Source of the DNA: Trichomonas vaginalis G3
Taxonomy: Eukaryota; Parabasalia; Trichomonadida; Trichomonadidae
DNA: 64,000 bases
Assembly: GCF_026262505.1 (NCBI RefSeq)
Contig: NC_067203.1
Span: 18,023,411 to 18,087,410, forward strand
Direction: 5' to 3'
The notes beneath the pieces were generated by a model. It was not told the origin of the DNA and searched no databases. It saw nothing but the letters and a program-made list of their open reading frames with translations. Position 1 is the stretch's first letter; the number at the start of each line of letters is the position of its first letter. The position numbers and the translations under genes are program-made. Below, piece after piece: positions 28,499-37,691 of the stretch.

Positions 28499-30766
28499 TC
28501 AGAACTTCAACTTACGAATAAAGCTTGTTTTAGTCGTTATTGAAAAGTTGAACTTTTCAGCAAAGCAAGGTTGACATGACTTACATAAGTCGAATGCAAT
28601 CTCTTGACCATCATGAAGTGCTTTGTAAAGTTTCATTAAACTGAACTCAGAGTCTTTGTCATATGTTCCAACAGGTATGTGAATGTTCTTATCTTCATTG
28701 TAATAGCATTGTATAGCTTCAGGAAACATTTCATTAGCGGTTAAAGCAATAACATCTTGCTTCACGCCTTTCATTCTGCAGTGAAATGCAACTTCATTTA
28801 AATCGTTAGTGAGTAAGTCTATGTAGGTCTTCTTTCCACAGAAAATACTTTTATAAGCTAAACTTTGTTTTCCAGGTGTTATTTCTGCAAAGTCGCTATG
28901 AAATTGACCAAGGTTCTTTCCTATAAGTTCGCGACCATATCTCTTCTTAAACTCTGCTGCAAGCTTTGGGATGTCTTCATTATATAAGTGCATACTGTCG
29001 GTATCCTGGTAAAAGATTTGAAGTCCCATGTCCTCTGCAGTACAGAATACTTCATTCATAATACGTTTTGACATAGACAGAATATTAACACCAAGTGGAC
29101 AGAAGTTAAAGTGTCTGCAAATGCTTTTCGTTAGCTTGAAAATAGTTTTATCTGAACCATCCAAACCTTCGAACTTCACTATATGGTTGTAATTTCTTAT
29201 AGCATATCTTATAGCATCTTTGTCATCTACTATGGTTATTTTTGACTCAATAGGAGATAGAATAGTTTTGCCATAAATGCTGTTCAGAATGAGTTTTATA
29301 ATTTCTTGTAAGGGGTTTTCTTCTTTCTTATACTTTAACCTTAACTCAAACAACTTCTTTACTTCATCTCTTATTCTCATATCTCTGTTTCCATCGTAAT
29401 AGTATCCTTGCAACACTTCACATTTGACACCTTGATATTTTATGAGGTCTTGTAATGTTATATGGTCAACATACATGAGACAGCAAGTGTTTGAACTTCT
29501 TGGAACGTTAAGTTCTGGATTTAGTTCAGGGTCGCAAACTATTAAATGAAAGTGTCTGGGTATACCAATCTCTGTTATCTTAATGAGAACAAAGAAGCCA
29601 GACATAAACTTTTCACCAATGGGTTCCTTTTGGTCGTCATCGAATAAATGTCTCATGAGATACTCTGTGCTTAACATTTCTTCCTTCAATACTTTTGGAA
29701 TACCTTCTAAAGTATAAAGTCTTGCTATAGCTGAAGGATATAATGAAACAGTGTCGAAGTCAGCAATGAGTTTCTTTTTGCTCTTTTGTTTCATGTTATC
29801 TGACAACATACATCTTCCACCTTGAATGCATCTCGAAATAAATTCTCTTGGTTTATTTGAGAGGTCATAAAGATTTCCATTCGGGAAGTATACTCTGTTC
29901 TCAAACAATTTGTTAGCAATAGAACAAATACTAACGTAGTCATAAACGTTTAAATCAAACTCTTTCAATAAGTCATTGCGGAACTTTACAAAACCTTCTC
30001 TTAAAATTCTTACATCTTGTTTGCAGTAAAACGTGCTATATTTTTCTAAGTCGAAGTGGTTTTCATCTATTCTGCAACCTTTGATGGAATCTATGTTCTT
30101 CATAAATGTATCTGCATCATGGATAAACTTACATGCTTCAGAAATGACACCAGTTCTGTTGTCATTTGCTAACAAAACACTGCTGTAGTAGTTATATGGA
30201 AATACTTCTTTCGGTCCTGTTTGTAAGTTAAACATAGCAGGAAATAGTTTAAGCTTCTTATTTATAACACTGTAAGAGTCTTTTATAATAATTGCCCTTC
30301 CTTTATATAAACCAGTTATTTGCATTGTTCGTGAACCTTTAATGATGGGAGTTCCTTTCACTTCTGTCATGTGTCTTAAGATGAAGTTTATGTCATAACT
30401 GAGGTTATGGAAATATATTAAACTCTTGTCAGGAAGTCTTTCCAAAAATTCTGTTGCACAGTTTTGACCCCAAATACTTTCACTAACTGAACCATCTTCA
30501 CTGTCATAACAGATGTTAAAAGCTTTATGAAAGCCATCCGTACTACACTCAAAGTCAGCAAAGAAAACGTGCTCAGGTATGAACTTACATTTAGCTTTAT
30601 TTACTTCTTTTGACTCTGCTTTCTTCTTCAGTTGTACACAATACTTTGGAGCATATGTCAAATCTTTAAATGGTGCAAGGTTCTGTTTATATAAGTCAGT
30701 CGTATATGTGAAAAGTTCTCCATAAGAAATAGGTTCGAAATATTTGCACTCCCACAATGTTTTCAT
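28499..30766 (-). CDS. Protein-primed-type family B DNA polymerase, exonuclease-polymerase part (755 aa, element C)
   Basis: All core motifs are visible in order. Exo I DFECST is at residues 71-76, Exo II NLSYDINF at 121-128 and Exo III YCKQD at 247-251. Pol A DTVSLYPS is at 338-345, Pol B KLILNSIYG at 491-499 and Pol C YQDTDS at 586-591. It would replicate the element, probably priming from a terminal protein. The upstream 1.6 kb on the same strand contains its missing N-terminal region in broken frames, so the original protein was about 1300 aa. Confidence 0.9.
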   Translation of the reverse strand: MKTLWECKYFEPISYGELFTYTTDLYKQNLAPFKDLTYAPKYCVQLKKKAESKEVNKAKCKFIPEHVFFADFECSTDGFHKAFNICYDSEDGSVSESIWGQNCATEFLERLPDKSLIYFHNLSYDINFILRHMTEVKGTPIIKGSRTMQITGLYKGRAIIIKDSYSVINKKLKLFPAMFNLQTGPKEVFPYNYYSSVLLANDNRTGVISEACKFIHDADTFMKNIDSIKGCRIDENHFDLEKYSTFYCKQDVRILREGFVKFRNDLLKEFDLNVYDYVSICSIANKLFENRVYFPNGNLYDLSNKPREFISRCIQGGRCMLSDNMKQKSKKKLIADFDTVSLYPSAIARLYTLEGIPKVLKEEMLSTEYLMRHLFDDDQKEPIGEKFMSGFFVLIKITEIGIPRHFHLIVCDPELNPELNVPRSSNTCCLMYVDHITLQDLIKYQGVKCEVLQGYYYDGNRDMRIRDEVKKLFELRLKYKKEENPLQEIIKLILNSIYGKTILSPIESKITIVDDKDAIRYAIRNYNHIVKFEGLDGSDKTIFKLTKSICRHFNFCPLGVNILSMSKRIMNEVFCTAEDMGLQIFYQDTDSMHLYNEDIPKLAAEFKKRYGRELIGKNLGQFHSDFAEITPGKQSLAYKSIFCGKKTYIDLLTNDLNEVAFHCRMKGVKQDVIALTANEMFPEAIQCYYNEDKNIHIPVGTYDKDSEFSLMKLYKALHDGQEIAFDLCKSCQPCFAEKFNFSITTKTSFIRKLKF

Positions 30767-30831
30767 AACATCCCATAGCGGTGTAGTTCTATCATGCGAA
30801 CTACATATTTATCTTCTCTCTTGTATATATT

Positions 30832-32412
30832 TCATCTGTTTTCAATGTTCATTCCACCACACTCCTTCAAGATTTCTATATAGTTTCGAATGAAATATGT
30901 TGTCATTGGAAGTCTTTCATTTAGCATGTAGTGGTCTTCAACAAGAAGTAAGTCAATAGTTCGAACAGTTTCACATTCTTTTGGTATGTATCTCTTTATT
31001 TCATTATGTCTTGAGTCATTGAAGTAACCAATGGTAACATTAAATGCTATACCTGTTGCGTCAGAAATTTCTTGTACTTTACTTTGAGGAAAGTCTCTAA
31101 CACGAATGACTTCTCTCATGTGGTCAATAGTTTCTTCATTTACTCCAGCCTGAATGCAAGCATAAACGAAGCAGTTATCTTCTGTCATAAGTGTTGCAGT
31201 TCTTTTGTTCAGTTCATTGAAGATTTGGTAGCGTTCAAGATTTATAGGTAATGTGCAAAGATACTTCCAGAACTGACCGCTTCTCTTCTTATAAAACTTC
31301 TTTTCACCATTATCTTTCCAAAAGCTTTCTATAAGTGCTGGGTTTCCTGTTTGCTTAAGAGCTTCCAAAATGGCTTTCTGGTCATTTGTCAGTGTGCTTT
31401 CATCTCTATATGGTCTCTTTTTTGGTTTGCCTTTCTTTACATCTGACATCGTTAAGCCTTCATATTCTGTTAAATCATACATCTTTATTTCGTAAGATTC
31501 TTTATGTTTGTCAAGAAGAAGTCATAGTGCATTTCAACAATACCTGCAGCATTTGCTTCTATCTCTGATATAAAGTTCTCCTTCAAGAGCTGATGTAGTA
31601 ATGTTCCAATATTATTGAGGTTTAACGTAGAACATTCATACTTTCCACCAAGTTTATAACATACCATCCATCTCTGTTGGGAGTTTATTTTAATTTTCTC
31701 TAAAGAGTCTCATGAAAACCTTACCGAAATGTTTGTGTAAGTAGTCTCTGTTTGGTTCATCTAAAGCTTCGATGTTAAAGTCAATGAGTCTATTGCCTGA
31801 CTTCACATTCCTCTTCCTATTTTCTTCATCTTTCTTTAACCATCTCTCACCTTCTTTTGGTTTGTCGTCAATGGAACGAATGACATTATTAGCTTTGCGA
31901 ACTTGTTCTATAGCACTTTTAAACATCTCTCTTCTCTGTTGTTTCAGTGTGTCATCTCTCTTTCGTGTTTCACCAACGTTGCATTTGTTATGTCAAACAT
32001 TTCTCTTCTTACTTCATGTGGTACAGCTCTTCTTGTTTCACCAACGTTTGCATTTGTTATGTCAAACATCTCTTGACGAACGTCATGTGAAAGAGCTTTT
32101 ACGAGTATGACCAACGTTTGCATTTGTTATGTCAAACATTTCTCTTCTTACTTCATGAGGTATTGAATGTCTATGATATAAGTCAATAGCAACGTCATTT
32201 AAAGGAAATGCTCTTGCATGGACTTCGTCCTCGCCGCGTTGCGGCTTTATGAACTCATGAATTCTATCATAAGTTATTTCACCATTATAGTCATTGAGGA
32301 TGTCAGCGAGTGCCTTTTTGTTTGTTGTGTAATGCTTTGCAACATCTATATTAGCTTCTGTAAGAAGTTGTTTTATTTCCGAGTGTTCTAACTTAGACAA
32401 CTTCCGATACAT
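30832..32412 (-). pseudogene. N-terminal region of the element C PolB: SAP-like start, repeats and OTU-like domain, in broken frames
   Basis: It starts at 32412 after TTTTTTTATTTCC. A SAP-like helix pair (SEIKQLLTEANID...KKALADIL) comes first, then about three tandem copies of HEVRREMFDITNANVG near 32190-31960. A basic/acidic linker and a 216-codon frame (30832-31482) follow. That frame has EDNCFVYACIQAG and, about 100 residues later, VEDHYMLNE, resembling the Cys and His motifs of OTU-type cysteine peptidases. Element B has a matching domain before its polymerase. Frameshifts near 32100, 31985, 31690, 31490 and 30800-30830 divide it. Confidence 0.6.
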
Positions 32413-32893
32413 CTTTAGTAGGAAATAAAAAAAATATTTTTTGAAAAAATAAACTTAGAAAAATTATTTCTTTCTATATTGCCATTCCGAACTTCGAAAA
32501 GATGTTTATACCAGCATAGAATTTTTCTCTAGAGCTTGGTCTTATATTGTTTTCATGACAATATTTTCTATATTCTTCATATAAAGCCTTTTTTCATACA
32601 TTTCATAAGGACAATCTAACCAGAATAGTGCATATCCAGTTTCGTTATCTAGGTCTCTATATGTTTCTTCTGTTTGTAGAATTTCGCTTTCTTCTATTTG
32701 TAGAATTTCGCTTTCTCTATTTAGTTCTATGACTATTATTGTGGCTTAAAAAGATGTGGGCAAGAAGGGTCTGGCGCTATGTAAAAAGTTAATTTTCTGT
32801 CATCTTTTCTATCGGATAAAAAATATTTTTTGAAAAAAATTAGATTAGATTTTTTTAAGTTATTTTTCAAAATAATTTAATATTTTTATTTTA
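32413..32893 (-). other. Non-coding segment with a primase-like coding relic
   Basis: On the minus strand about 32750-32505 reads, over one indel, as a Glu-rich segment followed by EEYRKYCHENN and FYAGINIFSKFGM. This pattern resembles the C-terminal winged-helix part of P4/D5-type primases. There is no start codon. The rest is T/A-rich promoter sequence. Confidence 0.35.
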
Positions 32894-33367
32894 ATGAAAC
32901 ACATGCAAGATTGCAAGTTCTTTTCATACAATGCTCTCGCTACTGTCATCAAGAATGAGTTCAATAATGCTTCAAACGTCAATGTTATCTTTAACAAGAA
33001 GTTTGTGAAAGAATCTAAGTTTGGTCAGTATGTCAGACCATTAGCTATTGTCATTGACCGCAAACGTTATACTTCACAAGAGTTAGCAGTAGTTTTGAAA
33101 CAAAAGGGTTTCTTCGTGAATGTCAAAGATACTCATTATACTATTATAAAGAACTCCAACATTGACTTCTTCAGTATTGCTATGAATCTTTCCGAACAGA
33201 AAGAATATAAGAAGGGTGAAACAAATGTGAAATATTATTCTTCATCTCTGAAAACAATAACGAACAAAGATGTTATACAAAAGTTCTTACCAAAGGTTGA
33301 AGAAGCTTCTATTGACATTGACGAAGGAAGTGAAATGGTTGAAGAAATTGACCCTGACGTCATTTAA
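32894..33367 (+). CDS. Hypothetical protein, 157 aa (element C)
   Basis: An intact frame with AATATTTTTATTTTA directly upstream. The N-terminal 100 residues are basic, with mixed alpha/beta pattern (FVKESKFGQYVRPLAIVIDRKRYTS is the central part); the tail is acidic (DIDEGSEMVEEIDPD). No family recognised. Confidence 0.55.
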   Translation: MKHMQDCKFFSYNALATVIKNEFNNASNVNVIFNKKFVKESKFGQYVRPLAIVIDRKRYTSQELAVVLKQKGFFVNVKDTHYTIIKNSNIDFFSIAMNLSEQKEYKKGETNVKYYSSSLKTITNKDVIQKFLPKVEEASIDIDEGSEMVEEIDPDVI

Positions 33368-33386
33368 GCAAAAATATATTTTTTGG

Positions 33387-33602
33387 TTAGTCTTCATATC
33401 GATATTTTACAACAATTCCCCAGTGTATAAACTTTTCATACGCTTTTTCATAAGCTTTATATACCTTCAGAAATTTTGCATAATCTTTAGAAGCATTTAG
33501 ATATTGTTTAAATGCTTTGTATGTCTTCAGAAATTTTGCATAATCTTTTACATGTTGTTCGTTCTCTTCTTCTGTCATGAGTTCCGAATATTCTAAATTC
33601 AT
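33387..33602 (-). CDS. Hypothetical small helical protein, 71 aa (element C)
   Basis: It contains a duplicated unit KDYAKFLKTYKAFKQ / KDYAKFLKVYKAYEK. AATTTTATCTCATATG precedes the start. The function is unknown. Confidence 0.5.
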   Translation of the reverse strand: MNLEYSELMTEEENEQHVKDYAKFLKTYKAFKQYLNASKDYAKFLKVYKAYEKAYEKFIHWGIVVKYRYED

Positions 33603-33657
33603 GTTCTTTCATATGAGATAAAATTTTATAAAAAAAATAAAATTAGCTTAGATTTTT

Positions 33658-34518
33658 TTATTCTTCCTCTTTGAAGTTATCGAAATATTCTGTTATTTTT
33701 TCCTTCAGTAATGTTAAGTCTTCTTTGAATGTAAGTATTGTGCAACCTTTGATGTCATAGTGTGTTTGAGGAAGAGTATTTTTGACAATTTCCTTTATTT
33801 GCTCATTCGGTGTCATTGAAATCGGTAAGTTTTCACGATAGAACCAGTTTCTGTCAGATTTGTAAATCTTAGCAAGGTCATAAAAGCTTTTGTTGTTTCT
33901 TCTGACTAAATGCAACATAACCATATCTTTATCTTCTTCTTTCTCCAACTCTTCAGTATATATCATATACTTATAACTCTTTTCCTTTCCTTTTGGTACT
34001 GAACGTGGTATTCTTTTCTGTATGCTTTTGTCTTTGGATTCAATGACTTCATCTTTTGCTTGAAGTTTCTTTTCCATCTCTCCACGTTCTTGTCTATGAA
34101 TTTCGTCAAGAAGTTTACAAACATACCAAGCATAACGAGGTGAAGCCCACATTGCTACAACATTTACGAGAAGTCTATGAACATAATATCCTCTCAAACC
34201 GTTTGGCAAATTTTCACGATTTTCATAGAGTTTTGGCGACTGGGGTTTTTTACCTACTCGCTGTTCTTCACTGTTTTCAGAAAAAAGTACGTCTCGCTGT
34301 GCTTCGCTCAAAAGTTCTTGTGTGCTTTGGTTCCTAAACCAGTCTTTAGGAAGTTTAGTATCTGGAGCAAAACAAGCCGTCAAAATACTTTGCATTTGGT
34401 ACATGTCGTCTTTGACAGAACGAATGAGACGTAACTGTTTGTTATACTGTATGTACTCATATTCTTCATTTATGACTTCATGAACGATAGCAGTTGTTGT
34501 GTTCTCTGTTGTTGACAT
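33658..34518 (-). CDS. KilA-N domain protein with extended C-terminus, 286 aa (element C)
   Basis: The start at 34518 (MSTTENTTT) is preferred. The in-frame ATG at 34590 would translate the T-rich leader that is conserved before two sister genes. A KilA-N C-terminal half is visible near residue 110 (NLPNGLRGYYVHRLLVNVVA, then WASPRYAWYVCKLLDEI). A Lys-rich linker and a 100-residue C-terminal domain (YKYMIYTEELEKEED...KEKITEYF) follow. KilA-N proteins of DNA viruses and phages bind DNA; the target may be the palindromes nearby. Confidence 0.7.
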   Translation of the reverse strand: MSTTENTTTAIVHEVINEEYEYIQYNKQLRLIRSVKDDMYQMQSILTACFAPDTKLPKDWFRNQSTQELLSEAQRDVLFSENSEEQRVGKKPQSPKLYENRENLPNGLRGYYVHRLLVNVVAMWASPRYAWYVCKLLDEIHRQERGEMEKKLQAKDEVIESKDKSIQKRIPRSVPKGKEKSYKYMIYTEELEKEEDKDMVMLHLVRRNNKSFYDLAKIYKSDRNWFYRENLPISMTPNEQIKEIVKNTLPQTHYDIKGCTILTFKEDLTLLKEKITEYFDNFKEEE

Positions 34519-34626
34519 ATCTGTCCTTACATACAAAATAAAAAAATAAATAAAAATAAAAACTAACTTTATTTTTTTTGAGATAAACACTATTTCTTCA
34601 CAACATTAAATTTTATCCTGTATGAA

Positions 34627-35001
34627 ATGACTTTAAAAAGATTATTGACTGACTTCGAATACTATCTCATTGACGCACTGACAGACCCTCAAAACTGTGT
34701 TGAAAGTTCTTTAAGCTTTAAGATTGAAGGTACGACGCATTTTGTCTTCACTTACGTATTGAAAGAATATGACCGTTATCATAACGAAGTGAATCAAACA
34801 CTAATAAAATTTGTAGATAAAAAATTGGTTAACAATGAATATTTTAAACGTGAAGACCCAAACACTGCTGGAGATGATGAAGAATACAGACAAGCTATTG
34901 AAAAAAATAACGCAAGATTAGATGCAATAGAAAAGAAGTTTAATGAATGTCTTACAAACACGTATGAATATCTTATGCGGTGGGAAGCTAGATGGAAATA
35001 A
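34627..35001 (+). CDS. Hypothetical protein, 124 aa (element C)
   Basis: An intact helical frame with a C-terminal coiled-coil-like stretch (KNNARLDAIEKKFNECL). AATTTTATCCTGTATG is upstream. No family recognised. Confidence 0.55.
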   Translation: MTLKRLLTDFEYYLIDALTDPQNCVESSLSFKIEGTTHFVFTYVLKEYDRYHNEVNQTLIKFVDKKLVNNEYFKREDPNTAGDDEEYRQAIEKNNARLDAIEKKFNECLTNTYEYLMRWEARWK

Positions 35002-35042
35002 ATTTACGTCAAATATGCAATTTATAAAATCTTATGTCGACA

Positions 35043-35121
35043 GGCTACGTAGCACAGTGGTCTAAGGTGGTGTTATGGAGGGGTCAGAGTCTGTGGTTCG
35101 AACCGCGACAGCGCCGTATTT
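35043..35121 (+). ncRNA. tRNA-like sequence with Pol III A and B boxes
   Basis: TAGCACAGTGG at 35050-35060 fits an A box, and GGTTCGAACC at 35095-35104 is a perfect B box. The first T run (TTTT at about 35118) follows as a Pol III terminator. The acceptor ends pair only partly (GGC with GCC) and the T stem is poor. A normal functional tRNA is therefore doubtful, and a tRNA-derived or tRNA-mimic RNA is likelier. Confidence 0.5.
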
Positions 35122-35180
35122 TCTTATTTTCTTTGTTTGTCTTGTTTGTCGTGAATAAAAAGTGTCATAAAAGTGCTCTA

Positions 35181-35245
35181 TCTTCCACGGGAATAAATAA
35201 AAAATTTACTTTATTTCTTCTTTATTTCTTTGTTCCCGTGGAAGA
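35181..35245. repeat. 13-bp-stem hairpin downstream of the tRNA-like sequence
   Basis: TCTTCCACGGGAA and TTCCCGTGGAAGA flank a T/A-rich loop of about 39 nt. Confidence 0.6.
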
Positions 35246-35362
35246 AGGGTTTGCTGTTTTTTCTCAGCCGAAATCAACGATTTTTTCATTTTTGGAATCC
35301 TTAGCGAATGAGGAATCTTTTCTCTCGTGGAAGCTTTGACCAAAAATATAATTTAGGTGAAG

Positions 35363-35378
35363 AGGTGAGATCTCACCT
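35363..35378. promoter_or_regulatory. 16-bp palindrome AGGTGAGATCTCACCT, site 1
   Basis: It is flanked by further AGGTGA/TCACCT half-sites (TTTAGGTGAAG before, TTTTTCACCTAATTTTTCACC after). The same arrangement recurs near 35670, 36787, 37629 and in both TIRs. Confidence 0.6.
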
Positions 35379-35429
35379 GTTTTTTCACCTAATTTTTCAC
35401 CTCAGCCGCTAAGCGGCGAGACCCAAAGG

Positions 35430-35642
35430 GTCTTGACTTTGTCATAACTTCTTCGTAAATGCTTTGTCATAACTTCTTCGTAAATGCCTTGTCATAACTT
35501 CTTCGTAAATGCCTTGTCAAGATTTCACCCTCATGACTTGTCATAACTTCTTCGTAAATGCCTTGTCAAGATTTCATCGTAAATGCTTTGTCATGACTTC
35601 TTCGTAAATGCTTTGTCATGACTTCTTCGTAAATGAGTGTAA
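35430..35642 (+). repeat. 25-bp tandem minisatellite
   Basis: About eight copies, some partial, of CTTTGTCATAACTTCTTCGT-type units between two regulatory palindromes. It is non-coding. Confidence 0.65.
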
Positions 35643-35669
35643 ATGACCAAAAATATAATTTAGGTGAAG

Positions 35670-35685
35670 AGGTGAGATTTCACCT
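35670..35685. promoter_or_regulatory. Palindrome site 2 (AGGTGAGATTTCACCT)
   Basis: One base from the consensus. It lies directly downstream of the 35717-36682 gene stop, with TCACCT half-sites following. Confidence 0.55.
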
Positions 35686-35716
35686 CTTTTTTCACCTAAT
35701 TTTTCACCTCTTTTTT

Positions 35717-36682
35717 TCACAAGCGTTTTACATGAATTGTACGATGTATATTTGAAATCCTAAACAGTTTTGTAGCTTCTATTTCTTCGCTGAGGATATC
35801 AAAAGTTTTAACAATACCGAAGGTTTCTTTATACTTCTTCTTGACGTCAGATAGAAGGAAATCTTCTGCTGTTGGATAGTTTTTGTTCAGAAATGCTAAC
35901 ATGTCCATTTTATCTTCTGCTGGCTTTTCTACTTCTTTCTTTAAATCTGCATAGTCGTTTCTCATTCTTTCTATCTCTTTGACTGAGTAGTTATATTTCC
36001 TAATTGCTGCCTTACATTTTGAACATTGCGGGTTCATTTTTGCGTTATACATTGAAATTTGACCTGCTAAAACAACTAAGGCGTCAATTGCTCTCTTCAT
36101 CTCAAACATAGCGGGTCTTAGTTGTTCGTTCCATACTTTGCCTCTTCTATCTTTATCTCTTATTTCCCAAACACATTCAGCAACTAATGAAACAAAGTTA
36201 TCGTAAGTCTTAAACTCCTCAGATTTATATATGTCAGAAACATTCTTATAAACCATGTCGCAATCTTTGTCCATAACTTTATGGTTGCAATGAAAACCAA
36301 GGAATTCATAATTTACTTTACGTATGAACTTCTTTATTTCTACTGAGTCAGTTGTTTTGACTTCAATTTCGTCGAATTCAGGAATAGTTAGTTTTTGTTG
36401 TTGGATTTCAGGTAGTTTAGGCAAATGGTCAATAATGTCCTGCATTTCATAAAGATACTGTTCATTTGTTTCATCTTTCGCACTACAGTCTAAATTACTT
36501 GTTAAAAGTTCCTGCTTAATTTTTTGTATTTCTGTTTCAAAAGTATATGAAGAAGGAATGAAGTTTTTCATTTCTACTAACATAGATGTTGGATTCATGA
36601 CTAACGAGTTTGGTGCTGTTGTTGTGGACAGAGTCCCGCCGTTCGCGGCTTGAATTGTTGTTGTGCCGATTGTTGAAATCAT
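35717..36682 (-). CDS. Hypothetical protein with a CxxC pair, 321 aa, KilA-N-type leader (element C)
   Basis: The start at 36682 (MISTIGTTTIQ) is chosen because the upstream in-frame codons read through the conserved T-rich leader. The protein is mostly helical. A Cys pair (PQCSKCKA) near residue 220 could bind metal. The C-terminus is basic. No KilA-N core is recognised, but the leader and the intergenic palindromes are shared with the two flanking KilA-N genes. Confidence 0.5.
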   Translation of the reverse strand: MISTIGTTTIQAANGGTLSTTTAPNSLVMNPTSMLVEMKNFIPSSYTFETEIQKIKQELLTSNLDCSAKDETNEQYLYEMQDIIDHLPKLPEIQQQKLTIPEFDEIEVKTTDSVEIKKFIRKVNYEFLGFHCNHKVMDKDCDMVYKNVSDIYKSEEFKTYDNFVSLVAECVWEIRDKDRRGKVWNEQLRPAMFEMKRAIDALVVLAGQISMYNAKMNPQCSKCKAAIRKYNYSVKEIERMRNDYADLKKEVEKPAEDKMDMLAFLNKNYPTAEDFLLSDVKKKYKETFGIVKTFDILSEEIEATKLFRISNIHRTIHVKRL

Positions 36683-36786
36683 ATCTTTTATACAAAATAA
36701 AAAATAAATAAAAATAAAACTAACTTTATTTTTTATTTCGGGAAAATTCATGAAAATTCAAGAGGTGAAAAAAGAGGTGAAAAAAC

Positions 36787-36802
36787 AGGTGAGATCTCAC
36801 CT
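36787..36802. promoter_or_regulatory. Palindrome AGGTGAGATCTCACCT, site 3
   Basis: A perfect copy between two minus-strand genes, with AGAGGTGAAAAAAGAGGTG half-sites before it. Confidence 0.6.
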
Positions 36803-36852
36803 CTTCACCTAAACATTATTTTTACTGAATTCAATAAAAATAAATGGTTCAT

Positions 36853-37518
36853 TTACTCACAATATTTTTGTACAAAACGACCCCAAACTTTTAACTTCTT
36901 TTCTGCAGCTTCAAATGCTATCTTAGCGAGTTCATATTCTCTAAATTCTCTCTTTAAATCTTCTTGTTCCCATTGGTCTAGTTCGTATGGAGAATCTCTA
37001 TAACCATAATATATCTCACGTTCATGTTCTAATTGTTTTTCACACATTTTTCCAACTTCTTCTTCGAACAAAGGTTTAGCATTCTCCACTGTATCTTCGA
37101 GTTCTTCTTCATCTAACTTCTCATGAACTTTCTTGTCTATGGAGTCCATAATATCTTTGACATAAAATGCATACTTTACAGAGCACCATTCAGCAACAAA
37201 ATGAACGAGGTCAGGATGTATGTAAATACCTTTGAATTCATTCATAACGCCCTTAGTAAGCTCATAAAATGCTTGTTTTGAGGTTGAGCCACTTTTGGCT
37301 CGACCGTATTCTTTCAACCAAAACTCAAGAATTTCCTGCATTTTAGCACTATTGAGAAATCTGTTTAAATGGTTTAACTTTCCTGCTTCTCTTGCCATCT
37401 TTGTTGCATTAATGTAACCATCCTTGTCTCTACGTAAGACTTCAATACCGTTATAAGTGCCTTTTGTGAATGTTTCACCATTAGATTTGTTCGTGAATGT
37501 TTTTGCTTCGACTGACAT
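36853..37518 (-). CDS. KilA-N domain DNA-binding protein, 221 aa (element C)
   Basis: The KilA-N domain spans residues about 20-125: GIEVLRRDKDGYINATKMA, then HLNRFLNSAKMQEIL, then GIYIHPDLVHFVAEWCS and a VKDIMDSI helix. The C-terminus is a Glu-rich coiled coil. The start at 37518 avoids reading through the conserved leader. A mini-hairpin (GAGCCA-CTTT-TGGCTC, 37286-37301) lies in frame in the domain loop. Confidence 0.85.
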   Translation of the reverse strand: MSVEAKTFTNKSNGETFTKGTYNGIEVLRRDKDGYINATKMAREAGKLNHLNRFLNSAKMQEILEFWLKEYGRAKSGSTSKQAFYELTKGVMNEFKGIYIHPDLVHFVAEWCSVKYAFYVKDIMDSIDKKVHEKLDEEELEDTVENAKPLFEEEVGKMCEKQLEHEREIYYGYRDSPYELDQWEQEDLKREFREYELAKIAFEAAEKKLKVWGRFVQKYCE

Positions 37519-37628
37519 TTCTGTTCTTACATACAAAATAAAAAAATAAAAAAATAAAACTAACTTTATTTTTGGTCTTTTGTGAAAATTCACGAAAATT
37601 CAAGAGGTGAAAAAACAGGTGAGAAAAC

Positions 37629-37644
37629 AGGTGAAATCTCACCT
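37629..37644. promoter_or_regulatory. Palindrome site 4 (AGGTGAAATCTCACCT)
   Basis: It lies upstream of the KilA-N gene and downstream of the integrase gene stop, with AGAGGTGAAAAAACAGGTGAG half-site spacing. Confidence 0.55.
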
Positions 37645-37691
37645 CTTCACCTATAATATATTTTTGTCTGATTTACATCTAATGAAAAAGT

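Noticed and set aside
35034-35339. 101-codon frame starting MSTGYVAQWSKV
   Set aside because: It translates the tRNA-like sequence and the hairpin; the A/B boxes explain the conservation better.
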